Made by a program: the position numbers and the translations under genes. Positions 1 through 7,190 of a DNA stretch of 8,350 nucleotides are shown piece by piece. The notes below the pieces were generated by a model that saw only the letters and a program-made list of their open reading frames with translations, did not search any database and was not told the origin of the DNA. The DNA is from Rhizobiales bacterium UBA697 (GTDB taxonomy: Bacteria > Pseudomonadota > Alphaproteobacteria > Rhizobiales > Ancalomicrobiaceae): assembly GCA_002298965.1 (NCBI GenBank), contig DBMN01000175.1, forward strand, positions 1 to 8,350, in the 5' to 3' direction. Position 1 is the stretch's first letter. Every line of letters starts with the position of its first letter.

Positions 1-1064
1 GCCTCCGCACCGCCCTCGCCGAGGCGCGGCGCGGAGCGCGGCCGCGCGGGCACGTCAAGGGAGAAGCGCGGCGCCGGTGCCGGCTGAACGCGGCCGTCGA
101 TCTCGACGAAGGTGCCGCGCGCCCGGTTGTGCGGATGCTCCGGCGCCTCGTCCATCGACAGGACCGGGGCGACGCAGGCGTCGGCCCCTTCGAAGAGCGC
201 GCACCATTCGTCCCGCGTCCGCGCCAGGAACAGCGCGGCGAGGCGGGCGTGGAGACGCGGCCAGACGGCGGGGTCGAGATGGTTCGGCCATTCGGCCGGA
301 TCGAGGCCCATGCGCGTGGCGAACTCCACGAAGAACTTGCGCTCGAGCGGCGCCACCGCGACGTGGCGGCCGTCGGCGCAGACATAGGTGCGATAGACCG
401 CCGCCGCGCCGTCGAGAAGGTTGGCGGCACGCGCGTCGCGCCATTTCCCTTGCGCCCTCATCGAATACATCATCGCCATCAGCAGCGACGCACCGTCGGT
501 GATGGCGGCGTCGATCACCTGGCCGCGGCCCGACGTCTGCCGCGCGAAGAGCGCGGCGAGAATGCCGGTGACGAGCATCATCGAGCCGCCACCGAAGTCG
601 CCGACGAGGTTCAAGGGCGGCACCGGCGCCTCGGCGCCACCGATCGCATGGAGCGCGCCGGTCAGGGCGATGTAGCCGAGGTCGTGGCCGGCGGTGTCGG
701 CGAGCGGGCCGGTCTGGCCCCAGCCGGTCATGCGGGCATAGACGAGGCGCGGGTTGATTTCGGCGAGCGGCTCGGGACCGAGGCCGAGGCGCTCCATCAC
801 CCCGGGGCGGAAGCCCTCGACCAGCACGTCGGTGGCGCCTGCGAGATCGCGGGCGGTCGCCCGGCCGTCTTCCGACTTCAGGTCCAGCACCAGCGAACGA
901 CGGCCGCGATCGAGCACGTCACGGTCCAGCCCCAGGAGGCTGTCGCCGCCGGCCCGGTCGATGCGGAGCACGTCGGCGCCGAGATCGGCCAGAACCATGC
1001 AGGCGAAGGGCGCCGGGCCGAGGCCGGCGAATTCCAGCACGCGCAGACCGGCGAGCGGACCCAT
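1..1064 (-). CDS. Alpha-methylacyl-CoA racemase-like CaiB/BaiF family protein, 3' end outside window
   Basis: The reading frame is open from ATG at 1064 to the left edge (354 codons, no stop), so the C-terminus is missing; family members are usually about 360-390 residues, so probably only a short tail is lost. The start MGPLAGLRVLEFAGLGPAPF is the classic opening of this family. The three residues that define the racemase branch are in place: His127 (in AGHDLGY), Asp156 (in NLVGDFGGG) and Glu241 (in APLERKF), close to His126/Asp156/Glu241 of the Mycobacterium tuberculosis enzyme. Known members interconvert (2R)- and (2S)-2-methylacyl-CoA; class III CoA-transferases of the same fold use only the Asp. 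A strong GGGAGGA ribosome binding site precedes the start, and the gene begins 13 bases after the acyl-CoA dehydrogenase stop, so it is the fifth gene of the operon. Inferred role: epimerising a 2-methyl-branched acyl-CoA for the dehydrogenase. A CoA-transferase role is the less likely alternative. Confidence 0.9.
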   Translation of the reverse strand, partial: MGPLAGLRVLEFAGLGPAPFACMVLADLGADVLRIDRAGGDSLLGLDRDVLDRGRRSLVLDLKSEDGRATARDLAGATDVLVEGFRPGVMERLGLGPEPLAEINPRLVYARMTGWGQTGPLADTAGHDLGYIALTGALHAIGGAEAPVPPLNLVGDFGGGSMMLVTGILAALFARQTSGRGQVIDAAITDGASLLMAMMYSMRAQGKWRDARAANLLDGAAAVYRTYVCADGRHVAVAPLERKFFVEFATRMGLDPAEWPNHLDPAVWPRLHARLAALFLARTRDEWCALFEGADACVAPVLSMDEAPEHPHNRARGTFVEIDGRVQPAPAPRFSLDVPARPRSAPRLGEGGAE

Positions 1065-1077
1065 GGGCTTTCCTCCC

Positions 1078-2208
1078 TCACGCCACCGCGCGGGCGATGA
1101 CCAGACGCTGGATGTCGCTGGTGCCCTCATAGATCTGGCAGACGCGGACGTCGCGCCAGATGCGTTCGACGGGAAAGTCGCGGGTGTAGCCGACGCCGCC
1201 GTGGATCTGGATCGCGGCGGAGGCGACGCGTTCGGCCATTTCCGAGGCGAAGAGCTTGGCCATGCAGGCCTCCGTCAGGCACGGTTCGCCGGCTTCCCGC
1301 AAGCTCGCCGCATGCAGGACGAGCTGGCGCGCCGCCTCGATCTCGGTCGCCATGGTGGCGAGGCGGAAGGCGATCGCCTGATGCTCGGCGATCGGCTTGC
1401 CGAAGGTCTGCCGCTCGCGGGCATAGTCGCGAGCCGCCTCGAAGGCCGCCCGCGCCATGCCGACCGCCTGCGCGGCGATGCCGATGCGGCCACCCTCGAG
1501 GTTGGCGAGGGCGATCTTGTAGCCTTCACCTTCCGCGCCCAACCGCAACTCGGCCGGAATGCGCATGCCGGTGAAGGCCAGTTGACAGGTGTCGGAGGCG
1601 TGCTGGCCGATCTTCTCCTCGACCCGGATCACCTCGTAGCCGGGCGTGTCGGTCGGCACGATGAAGGCCGAGATGCCCTTCTTGCCGGCAGACGGATCGG
1701 TGACGGCGAAGACGATGATCAGGTTCGCGTTCTTCCCCGAGGTGATGAACTGCTTCGTGCCGTCGATGACGTAATGGTCGCCGTCGCGCCGCGCGCGCGT
1801 CTTCAGATCCGAGGCGTCGGAGCCGGCGTGCGGTTCGGTCAGCGCGAAGCCGCCGATCCATTCGCCCGACGCCAGTTTCGGCAGGAAGCGGCGCTTCTGC
1901 GCCTCGGTGCCGAACTTCACGATCGGGCCGCAGCCGACCGAATTGTGTACCGACAGGATGGTCGAACAGGCGCCGTCGCCCGCCGCGATCTCCTCGAGCA
2001 CCGCGGCATAGGCGACCGCGCCGACGTCGCAGCCGCCCCATTCCTCCGGCACCACCATGCCGAGAAAGCCGAGGGCGCCCATTTCCTTCAGCTCCTCGCG
2101 GGGGAAGGCGTGGGTCTTGTCGCGCGCCGCCGCCGTGGGGGCGAGGCGTTCGCGCGCGAAGTCGCGCGCCATGTCGCGGATCGCCGCGCGGGTCTCGTCG
2201 AGACGCAT
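1078..2208 (-). CDS. Acyl-CoA dehydrogenase, short/branched-chain type (FAD-dependent)
   Basis: The 376-residue product has normal family length. It should carry out alpha,beta-dehydrogenation of an acyl-CoA with FAD, passing electrons to electron-transfer flavoprotein in the cytoplasm. Both family signatures are visible: ALTEPHAGSDASD (residues 122-134) and, near the C-terminus, QIHGGVGYTRDFPVERIWRD (334-353). The likely catalytic base is Glu361 in CQIYEGTSDIQR, the position used by short- and medium-chain and isobutyryl/2-methylbutyryl-CoA dehydrogenases, and not the internal site of isovaleryl- or long-chain enzymes. The start MRLDETRAAIRDMARDFA at 2208 has AGGAGAG just upstream; a longer frame extending to 3150 only runs through the overlapping thiolase gene in the wrong frame. 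Twenty bases separate it from the thiolase stop and 13 from the racemase start. Its place beside an HSD10-like dehydrogenase and a racemase favours a branched short-chain substrate, but exact specificity cannot be read from sequence alone. Confidence 0.95.
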   Translation of the reverse strand: MRLDETRAAIRDMARDFARERLAPTAAARDKTHAFPREELKEMGALGFLGMVVPEEWGGCDVGAVAYAAVLEEIAAGDGACSTILSVHNSVGCGPIVKFGTEAQKRRFLPKLASGEWIGGFALTEPHAGSDASDLKTRARRDGDHYVIDGTKQFITSGKNANLIIVFAVTDPSAGKKGISAFIVPTDTPGYEVIRVEEKIGQHASDTCQLAFTGMRIPAELRLGAEGEGYKIALANLEGGRIGIAAQAVGMARAAFEAARDYARERQTFGKPIAEHQAIAFRLATMATEIEAARQLVLHAASLREAGEPCLTEACMAKLFASEMAERVASAAIQIHGGVGYTRDFPVERIWRDVRVCQIYEGTSDIQRLVIARAVA

Positions 2209-2228
2209 GGGAGCTCTCCTTCGTCGGC

Positions 2229-3419
2229 TCAGGACATCAATTCGACGGCGACGGCAGTTGCCTCGCCGCCGCCGATGCAGAGCGAGCCGACACCGCGCTT
2301 TGCACCCCGCTCGGCCAGCGCCGCCATCAGCGTCACCAGGATGCGGGCACCCGACGCGCCGATCGGGTGGCCGAGCGCGCAGGCGCCGCCGTTGACGTTG
2401 ACCTTGTCGTGCGGCAGGTCGAGATCGCGCATCGCCGCCATGGCGACCACCGCGAAGGCCTCGTTGACCTCGAAGAGATCGACGTCGCCGCTGCGCCAGC
2501 CGGTCTTTTCCATCAGCTTGCGGATCGCGCCGATCGGCGCGGTGGCGAATTTCGACGGCTCCTGCGCATGGGTGGCGTGGCCGACGATGCGGGCGAGTGG
2601 CGTCAGACCGCGCTTCTCGGCCTCCGAGGCGCGCATCAACACCAGCGCCGCGGCACCGTCGGAGATCGACGAGGAGTTCGCCGCCGTCACCGTTCCGCCG
2701 GTGCGGAAGGCGGGCTTCAGCGCCGGGATCTTGTCGAGCCGCGCCTTGCCGGGCTGCTCGTCGATCGAGACGACGCGCTCGGCCTTGCCGGACTTCACCG
2801 TCACGGGGACGATCTCGCCGACGAAACGGCCCTCGCCGATCGCCTTCTGGGCGCGGGTCAGCGAGGCGATGGCATAGGCGTCCTGCTCCTCGCGGGTGAA
2901 CTGATAGGCCTCGGCGCAGTCCTCGGCGAAGGTGCCCATCAGGCGGCCCTTGTCGTAGGCGTCCTCGAGCCCGTCGAGGAACATGTGGTCGAGCACTCGT
3001 CCATGACCGAGGCGATAGCCGCCGCGGGCGCGATCGAGCAGGTAGGGGGCGTTGGTCATGCTCTCCATGCCGCCGGCGACGACGATCGAGGCGGAGCCCG
3101 CGGCGATCAGGTCGTGGGCGAACATCGTCGCCTTCATGCCCGAGCCGCACATCTTGTTGACGGTGGTTGCACCGGCGGAAAGCGGCAGCCCGGCCTTCAG
3201 CGCCGCCTGACGCGCCGGGGCCTGACCGAGGCCGGCGGGCAGGACGCAGCCGAAGACGATCTCCTCGACGGCATCGGGCGCGAGCTTCGCCCGCTCGAGC
3301 GCGGCGCGGATGGCGGTGGCGCCCAGGTCCGGCGCCTCGACGTCGGCGAGATCGCCCTGGAAGCCGCCCATCGGCGTGCGGGCGGCGGAGACGACGACGA
3401 TCGGATCGTGGTTCGACAT
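2229..3419 (-). CDS. Acetyl-CoA acyltransferase (thiolase)
   Basis: The 396-residue product is a full-length thiolase of the acetyl-CoA C-acetyltransferase/3-ketoacyl-CoA thiolase family, catalysing CoA-dependent cleavage of a 3-ketoacyl-CoA (or the reverse condensation). All catalytic elements are present: nucleophile Cys91 in NKMCGSGMKA, the NEAF motif at 319-322, His351 in GHPIGASGAR, and the second Cys381 in LCIGGGEA. These align closely with Cys89, Asn316, His348 and Cys378 of the Zoogloea ramigera enzyme. The start MSNHDPIVVVSAARTPMGGF at 3419 is preceded by an AGGAGGAA-type ribosome binding site. It lies between the dehydrogenases of a beta-oxidation operon, 25 bases after one and 20 before the next, so a degradative role is more likely than polyhydroxybutyrate synthesis. 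With 2-methyl-3-ketobutyryl-CoA as substrate it would yield acetyl-CoA and propionyl-CoA; that substrate is inferred from neighbours. Confidence 0.95.
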   Translation of the reverse strand: MSNHDPIVVVSAARTPMGGFQGDLADVEAPDLGATAIRAALERAKLAPDAVEEIVFGCVLPAGLGQAPARQAALKAGLPLSAGATTVNKMCGSGMKATMFAHDLIAAGSASIVVAGGMESMTNAPYLLDRARGGYRLGHGRVLDHMFLDGLEDAYDKGRLMGTFAEDCAEAYQFTREEQDAYAIASLTRAQKAIGEGRFVGEIVPVTVKSGKAERVVSIDEQPGKARLDKIPALKPAFRTGGTVTAANSSSISDGAAALVLMRASEAEKRGLTPLARIVGHATHAQEPSKFATAPIGAIRKLMEKTGWRSGDVDLFEVNEAFAVVAMAAMRDLDLPHDKVNVNGGACALGHPIGASGARILVTLMAALAERGAKRGVGSLCIGGGEATAVAVELMS

Positions 3420-3444
3420 GGGGTTCCTCCTCGTTCTCGTGCGA

Positions 3445-4212
3445 TCAGCGCGGCGCCATGCGCAGCGCGCCGTCGAGGCGAATGACCTCGCCGTTGAGCA
3501 TGTCGTTCTCGACGATGTGGGCGACCAGAGCGGCGAATTCGTCGGGTCGGCCGAGCCGCGAGGGGAAGGGCACGCCGGCGCCGAGGCTCGCCTGCACCTC
3601 CTGCGGCATGCCGGCCATCATCGGCGTGGCGAAGATGCCCGGCGCGATGGTGACACAGCGGATGCCGGAGCGCGCCAGTTCGCGGGCGACCGGCAGGGTG
3701 AGGCCGGCGACGCCCGCCTTGGAGGCGGCATAGGCGGCCTGGCCGATCTGACCGTCGAAGGCGGCGATGGAAGCCGTGTTGACGATGACGCCGCGGCGGC
3801 CCTCGTCGTCGGCCGGCTGCTTCGAGACCGCGTCCGCCACGAGGCGCAGCATGTTGAAGGTGCCGATCAGGTTGATCGTCACGGCGCGGGCGAAGCTTTC
3901 GAGCCCGTGCGGGCCGTTCTTGCCGACCACCTTCTCGCCCGGCGCGACGCCGGCGCAGTTGACCAGACCGTCGAGCCGGCCGAAGGCGGCGAGTGCCGCC
4001 GCGACGGCGGCCTCGCCGTCGGCGGCCGACGTCACGTCGGTACGCTGGAAGCGGGCGGCAGCGCCGAGTTCGGCGGCGACGCGTTCACCCGCTTCGGCGT
4101 TGACGTCGGCGATGAGTACGCGGGCGCCGTCGGCCACCAGCCGCTTCGCCACCGCCGCGCCGAGGCCGGAGCCGGCACCGGTGACCACGAAGACTCGATT
4201 TGCGATCTGCAT
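3445..4212 (-). CDS. SDR-family 3-hydroxyacyl-CoA dehydrogenase (type II, HSD17B10-like)
   Basis: The 255-residue product is a classical short-chain dehydrogenase. The Rossmann glycine motif TGAGSGLG is at 11-18, an acidic residue after strand beta2 (Asp36 in IADV) indicates NAD rather than NADP, NCAG is at 85-88, and the catalytic set is Asn114, Ser148, Tyr161 and Lys165 (YAASK). The segment AGVAPGEKVVGKNGPHGLESFARAVTINLIGTFNM and the ending GEVIRLDGALRMAPR are typical of the type II 3-hydroxyacyl-CoA dehydrogenase/2-methyl-3-hydroxybutyryl-CoA dehydrogenase group, including its insertion after the NAG motif. It should oxidise a 3-hydroxyacyl-CoA to the 3-ketoacyl-CoA for the thiolase encoded 25 bases downstream. 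The start at 4212 has AAAGGA seven bases upstream. The 75-base gap to the preceding synthetase is the widest inside the operon; no convincing internal promoter or terminator was seen there. Confidence 0.93.
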   Translation of the reverse strand: MQIANRVFVVTGAGSGLGAAVAKRLVADGARVLIADVNAEAGERVAAELGAAARFQRTDVTSAADGEAAVAAALAAFGRLDGLVNCAGVAPGEKVVGKNGPHGLESFARAVTINLIGTFNMLRLVADAVSKQPADDEGRRGVIVNTASIAAFDGQIGQAAYAASKAGVAGLTLPVARELARSGIRCVTIAPGIFATPMMAGMPQEVQASLGAGVPFPSRLGRPDEFAALVAHIVENDMLNGEVIRLDGALRMAPR

Positions 4213-4287
4213 CGATCGTCCTTTCTCAGGGCGCGGCCCCTCGGCGCGCGGATGTCTGTTCTCGGGCTGCCCGACGGGCGGTTCCCC

Positions 4288-5964
4288 TCACGCCGCCGGC
4301 TTGTCCATCGCGCGGAGCACGAAGCGCTGGAGCTTGCCGGACGGGGTCTTGGGCAACTGCTCCATGAACTGGATCTCGCGCGGATAGGCATGCGCCGACA
4401 GGCGCTTGCGGACGTGGACACGCAGTTCCTCGGCGAGGTCGTCGCCACCGCTCACGCCCGGCTTCAGCACGACGAAGGCCTTGACGATCTCGGTGCGCTC
4501 CGGGTCCGGCTTGCCGACCACCGCCGCCTCGATCACCGCCGGGTGCTCGATCAGCGCGCTCTCGACGTCGAAGGGGCCGATGCGATAGCCCGACGAGGTG
4601 ATGACGTCGTCGTTGCGGCCGACGAAGGAGATGTGGCCGGAGGGCTCGAGCTCGGCGACGTCGCCGGTGCGGTACCACTTCGGTCCGAGCGACGGCGTCT
4701 CCTGGTTCAGGTAGCCGCCGAACCAGAACAGCGGCGAGGCGGTCATGTCGACCGCCAGTTCGCCCGGCATGTTGGGCGGCAGTTCGGTGCCGTCGATGTC
4801 GATCACCCGGACGCGGTGGCCGGGCATCGAGAAGCCGGCGGATCCGGCGCGGACGTCGTGGGCGAGGCCGTGGTGGTTGTTGACCACCATGCCGAGCTCG
4901 GTCTGGCCGTAGTGATCGGCGATCGGCGCGGCGAGCGCGGTGTCGAACCAGCGGATGACCTCCGGGTTCAGGGGCTCGCCGGCCGAGGAGACCACCCGCA
5001 GTTGCCCCCTGATCGACGCCGCCGCCTCGTCGCCCGCCGCCATCAGCAGGCGATAGGCGGTCGGCGAGCCGGCGAGATTGGTGATGCCGTGCTCGCGGAT
5101 GATCCTGTAGGTGCTCTCCGCCGTGAAGCCGCCTTCGTAGAAGGTCGTCGCGTGGCCCATCATCAGCGGACCGGTGACGGCATAGTAGAGGCCGTAGGCC
5201 CAGCCCGGATCGGCGATGTTCCAGAAGCGGTCGGAGGCGCGCAGGTCGACGGCCTGTTCCATGTAGACGCGGAAGCCGAGCAGCGCGCGGATCGGCACCG
5301 GCACGCCCTTGGGCAGACCCGTGGTGCCCGACGTCGACATCATCAGGAAGGCGTCGGTGCCCTTGCGCATGACGGGCGCGAAGCTCGGCGCGGCGGCGGC
5401 GAGGTCGGCGGCGAAGTCGAGATCGCCGGGCGCCACGCTCTCGCCGCGGGCGGGGCGCGCGACCACGGCGATCACCGGCTTCACTGCGACGTCGTCGAGC
5501 TTCGGCCGGTTGGTCGGGTCGGTGACGACGAAATTCGCGCCCGAGGTCTGGAGGCGGTGCTCGATCGCCTTGGGGCCGAAGGCGGTGAAGAGCGGCTGGT
5601 AGACGCCGCCGACCCGCCATGTGGCCAGAATGGTGACGAGCAGTTCCGGGCAACGCGGCAGCATACCGGCGACGACGTCGCCCGGCCTGACGCCGTGGGC
5701 GGAAAGCACGTTGGCGAAGCGGGCGGCACGGTCGGCGAGGTCGGCGAAGGTCAGCGTCTCGCGCTCGCCGCGGGTGCCTTCCCAGACGAGGGCGACGGCG
5801 CCGCCGGATGCATGCGAGTCACAACATTCGACGCAGACGTTGATGCCGGCCTCGAGGTCGCCGGAGAGCGTCTTCGCCACATCCTCGGGGCGGAAGGCGG
5901 CGTGGAACGCGGCGTAGTCGGGGCGGGTCGAGACGGATTCCGGGCGTCGATCGGTCGGGCTCAT
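4288..5964 (-). CDS. Acyl-CoA synthetase (AMP-forming, acetyl/medium-chain type)
   Basis: The 558-residue product is an ANL-superfamily ligase that converts a carboxylate, ATP and CoA to acyl-CoA through an acyl-adenylate. Core motifs occur in order: the phosphate loop MSTSGTTGLPKG (209-220), YGQTE (352-356), YRTGD (431-435), GRNDDVITSSGYRIGPFDVE (449-468), and PKTPSGKLQR (538-547) with catalytic Lys544. The SGYRIGPFDVES hinge region and the DPGWAYGLYY stretch (252-261) place it with acetyl-CoA synthetase-like and medium-chain (ACSM-like) enzymes, not long-chain FadD. I chose ATG at 5964 (MSPTDRRPESV): GGAGGAGA lies nine bases upstream. An in-frame ATG at 6048 adds an unlike, arginine-rich tail across the promoter region, and an ATG at 5974 is out of frame. 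It is the first gene of the operon and probably sets its entry substrate, a short, perhaps branched, acid. A leader stem-loop abuts its ribosome binding site. Confidence 0.94.
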   Translation of the reverse strand: MSPTDRRPESVSTRPDYAAFHAAFRPEDVAKTLSGDLEAGINVCVECCDSHASGGAVALVWEGTRGERETLTFADLADRAARFANVLSAHGVRPGDVVAGMLPRCPELLVTILATWRVGGVYQPLFTAFGPKAIEHRLQTSGANFVVTDPTNRPKLDDVAVKPVIAVVARPARGESVAPGDLDFAADLAAAAPSFAPVMRKGTDAFLMMSTSGTTGLPKGVPVPIRALLGFRVYMEQAVDLRASDRFWNIADPGWAYGLYYAVTGPLMMGHATTFYEGGFTAESTYRIIREHGITNLAGSPTAYRLLMAAGDEAAASIRGQLRVVSSAGEPLNPEVIRWFDTALAAPIADHYGQTELGMVVNNHHGLAHDVRAGSAGFSMPGHRVRVIDIDGTELPPNMPGELAVDMTASPLFWFGGYLNQETPSLGPKWYRTGDVAELEPSGHISFVGRNDDVITSSGYRIGPFDVESALIEHPAVIEAAVVGKPDPERTEIVKAFVVLKPGVSGGDDLAEELRVHVRKRLSAHAYPREIQFMEQLPKTPSGKLQRFVLRAMDKPAA

Positions 5965-5973
5965 GTCGGGGCA

Positions 5974-5981
5974 TCTCCTCC
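5974..5981 (-). promoter_or_regulatory. Ribosome binding site that fixes the synthetase start
   Basis: Read on the minus strand this is GGAGGAGA, nine bases before the ATG at 5964. It decides against the longer in-frame start at 6048. An out-of-frame ATG overlaps its 3' end (5974-5972). Its 5' edge is one base from a strong inverted repeat, so access to it could be structure-dependent. Confidence 0.75.
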
Positions 5982-5982
5982 G

Positions 5983-6019
5983 GACGGGCGCCGTTTCTTG
6001 TCGCGAACGTGCGCCCGTC
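5983..6019 (-). promoter_or_regulatory. Interrupted 13-bp inverted repeat (stem-loop or operator) next to the synthetase RBS
   Basis: The plus strand reads GACGGGCGC-CGTT at 5983-5995 and AACG-T-GCGCCCGTC at 6006-6019. The arms pair over 9 bp plus 4 bp, with one unpaired T at 6010 and a 10-base centre (TCTTGTCGCG). In the synthetase transcript it would fold into a GC-rich hairpin ending one base before GGAGGAG. There is no following U-run, so it does not look like an intrinsic terminator. It could instead be a protein-binding site for the divergent AraC-type regulator; sequence alone does not separate these options. Confidence 0.6.
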
Positions 6020-6137
6020 GCAGACCCGATCGAACACCCGGGCGACATGGCCGTCGATGACCCGACTGGCGAGATTTCGTCGGCGGTTTTACCATGTCGC
6101 GGAAAGCGCCGCGCGAGACGGCGCCGCGGGGGCGACG

Positions 6138-7151
6138 ATGTCCGAGAATGCCGAACGGCGGATGATACGGCCGAGCTTCGTCGAGGAGGCGCTCGAGGCG
6201 CTGCGCCGCAAGGGCCTGCCGACCGCCCCGGTGCTCGAGGCCGCGGGGTTGCCGCTGCAGGTCGACGAGCCCGTCTCGGCCGAGGCCTACGGGCGGATGT
6301 GGCTGGCGCTCGCCGCCGCGATGGACGACGAATTCTTCGGCCTCGGCGCGCGGCCGATGCGGCCCGGCAGTTTCGTCATGCTGTGCCACGCGCTGCGCGA
6401 CACCGGCACGCTGGAGCGGGCGCTGCGACGGGCTCTCCGCTTCCTCGCCGTGCTGCTCGAGGATCCGCGCGGCGAGTTGATGGTCGCCGACGGGCTGGCG
6501 CAGGTGATCCTGCACGATGCGGGCGGGCCGCGCACCGCCTTCGCCTATCGCACCTTCTGGATCGTGCTGCACGGCATCCTGTGCTGGCTGGTCGGGCGGC
6601 GCATTCCGTTGCGGCTCGTCGACTTCCGCTGCGCCGAGCCGGCGGGCGTCGCCGACTATCGCCAGTTCTTCGGCGCGCCGGTCGACTTCGCCCGACCGGT
6701 GAGCCGCATCGCCTTCGACGCGCGGCATCTGGCGCTGCCGATCGATCGGTCGGAGAAGGCGTTGAAACAGTTCCTGCGCGCCGCGCCGGCCAATCTGCTG
6801 GTGCGCTATCGCTACGACGCCGGCGTGGTCGCCCAGGTTCGGGCGAAGCTGCGCGCCCTGCCGCCGGCCGCCTGGCCGGACTTCGAGGCGACGGCGCGGG
6901 CGATGCGGATGTCGCCGTCGACGTTGCGCCATCGGCTGCGCCAGGAGGGGCAGAGCTGGAACACGGTGCGCGACGACATTCGCCGCGAACGGGCGATCGC
7001 AGCGCTGACGACGACCAACCGCGGCGTCGCCGAGATCGCCGGCGACCTCGGTTTCGCCGAGCCGAGCGCCTTCCACCGCGCCTTCCGCAAGTGGACGGGC
7101 AAGAGCCCCGGCGCCTTCCGCCGCGAGGTCGCGGGGCGGGCGCCGGGGTGA
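6138..7151 (+). CDS. AraC-family transcriptional regulator with arabinose-binding-type N-terminal domain
   Basis: The 337-residue product has the length and layout of VirS/OruR-like AraC regulators. An N-terminal effector domain (about residues 15-205) carries the typical pattern of SAEAYGRMWLALAAAMDDEFFGLG, GSFVMLCHALRDTGTLERALRRA and the CAEPAGVADYRQFFGAPVDFARPVSRIAFD segment. A C-terminal AraC DNA-binding domain has helix-turn-helix 1 near 250-271 (RAMRMSPSTLRHRLRQEG) and helix-turn-helix 2 near 296-320 (GVAEIAGDLGFAEPSAFHRAF). The start at 6138 (MSENAERRMIRPSFVEEAL) fits family length but has only a weak GGGGG-type ribosome binding site; the in-frame ATGs at 6009 and 6057 give unlike arginine-rich tails, and 6162 is a possible shorter start. 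It is divergent from the five-gene operon, 173 bp away, which makes it the likely activator or switch for that operon, with an acid or acyl-CoA intermediate as plausible effector (inference). Its stop lies 39 bases from that of convergent ohr. Confidence 0.92.
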   Translation: MSENAERRMIRPSFVEEALEALRRKGLPTAPVLEAAGLPLQVDEPVSAEAYGRMWLALAAAMDDEFFGLGARPMRPGSFVMLCHALRDTGTLERALRRALRFLAVLLEDPRGELMVADGLAQVILHDAGGPRTAFAYRTFWIVLHGILCWLVGRRIPLRLVDFRCAEPAGVADYRQFFGAPVDFARPVSRIAFDARHLALPIDRSEKALKQFLRAAPANLLVRYRYDAGVVAQVRAKLRALPPAAWPDFEATARAMRMSPSTLRHRLRQEGQSWNTVRDDIRRERAIAALTTTNRGVAEIAGDLGFAEPSAFHRAFRKWTGKSPGAFRREVAGRAPG

Positions 7152-7190
7152 GACGTCACAGTGGTGCGTAGGGCGTTCGGCGGGCGCCGA

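Larger units (their letters stand above)
5965..6137. promoter_or_regulatory. Divergent promoter region between the catabolic operon and the AraC-type regulator
   Basis: This 173-bp gap separates the outward-facing starts of the synthetase (minus) and the regulator (plus), so promoters for both must lie in or near it. I could not pick out convincing -35/-10 pairs; the only short A/T run is GGTTTTACCATG around 6085-6096. The outstanding element is the inverted repeat at 5983-6019. Short copies of GACCCGA at 6023-6029 and 6059-6065 are too brief to call as regulator half-sites. Confidence 0.5.

Noticed and set aside
754..2877. A 707-codon open frame on the plus strand opposite the racemase, dehydrogenase and thiolase genes
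   Set aside because: It shows the same shadow-frame character, has no domain or plausible ribosome binding site, and conflicts with three well-supported genes.
1078..3150. A single 690-codon protein fusing an arginine-rich N-terminal half to the acyl-CoA dehydrogenase
   Set aside because: The first half is the thiolase gene read in the wrong frame. The dehydrogenase has its own ATG at 2208 with a good ribosome binding site.
4263..4279. Alternating arms CGGGC-T-GCCCG-A-CGGGC between the synthetase and SDR genes
   Set aside because: Usable stems are only 4 bp with three-base loops and no U-run follows, so neither a terminator nor a switch can be supported in such GC-rich sequence.
3310..6060. 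A 916-codon open frame on the plus strand opposite the thiolase, SDR and synthetase genes
   Set aside because: It is antisense to three genes with intact catalytic motifs. Its composition (long runs rich in Gly, Arg, His, Asp and Ala without recognisable domains) is that of a GC-driven shadow frame.
6023..6065. Repeated GACCCGA (6023-6029 and 6059-6065) as direct-repeat sites for the AraC-type regulator
   Set aside because: Seven matching bases at a 36-base offset are expected by chance in this composition, and the flanks do not match.
7152..7190. A bidirectional terminator between the convergent regulator and ohr genes
   Set aside because: The 39-base gap contains no clear stem followed by a T-run on either strand. 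Termination there may be Rho-dependent, but nothing in the sequence shows it.
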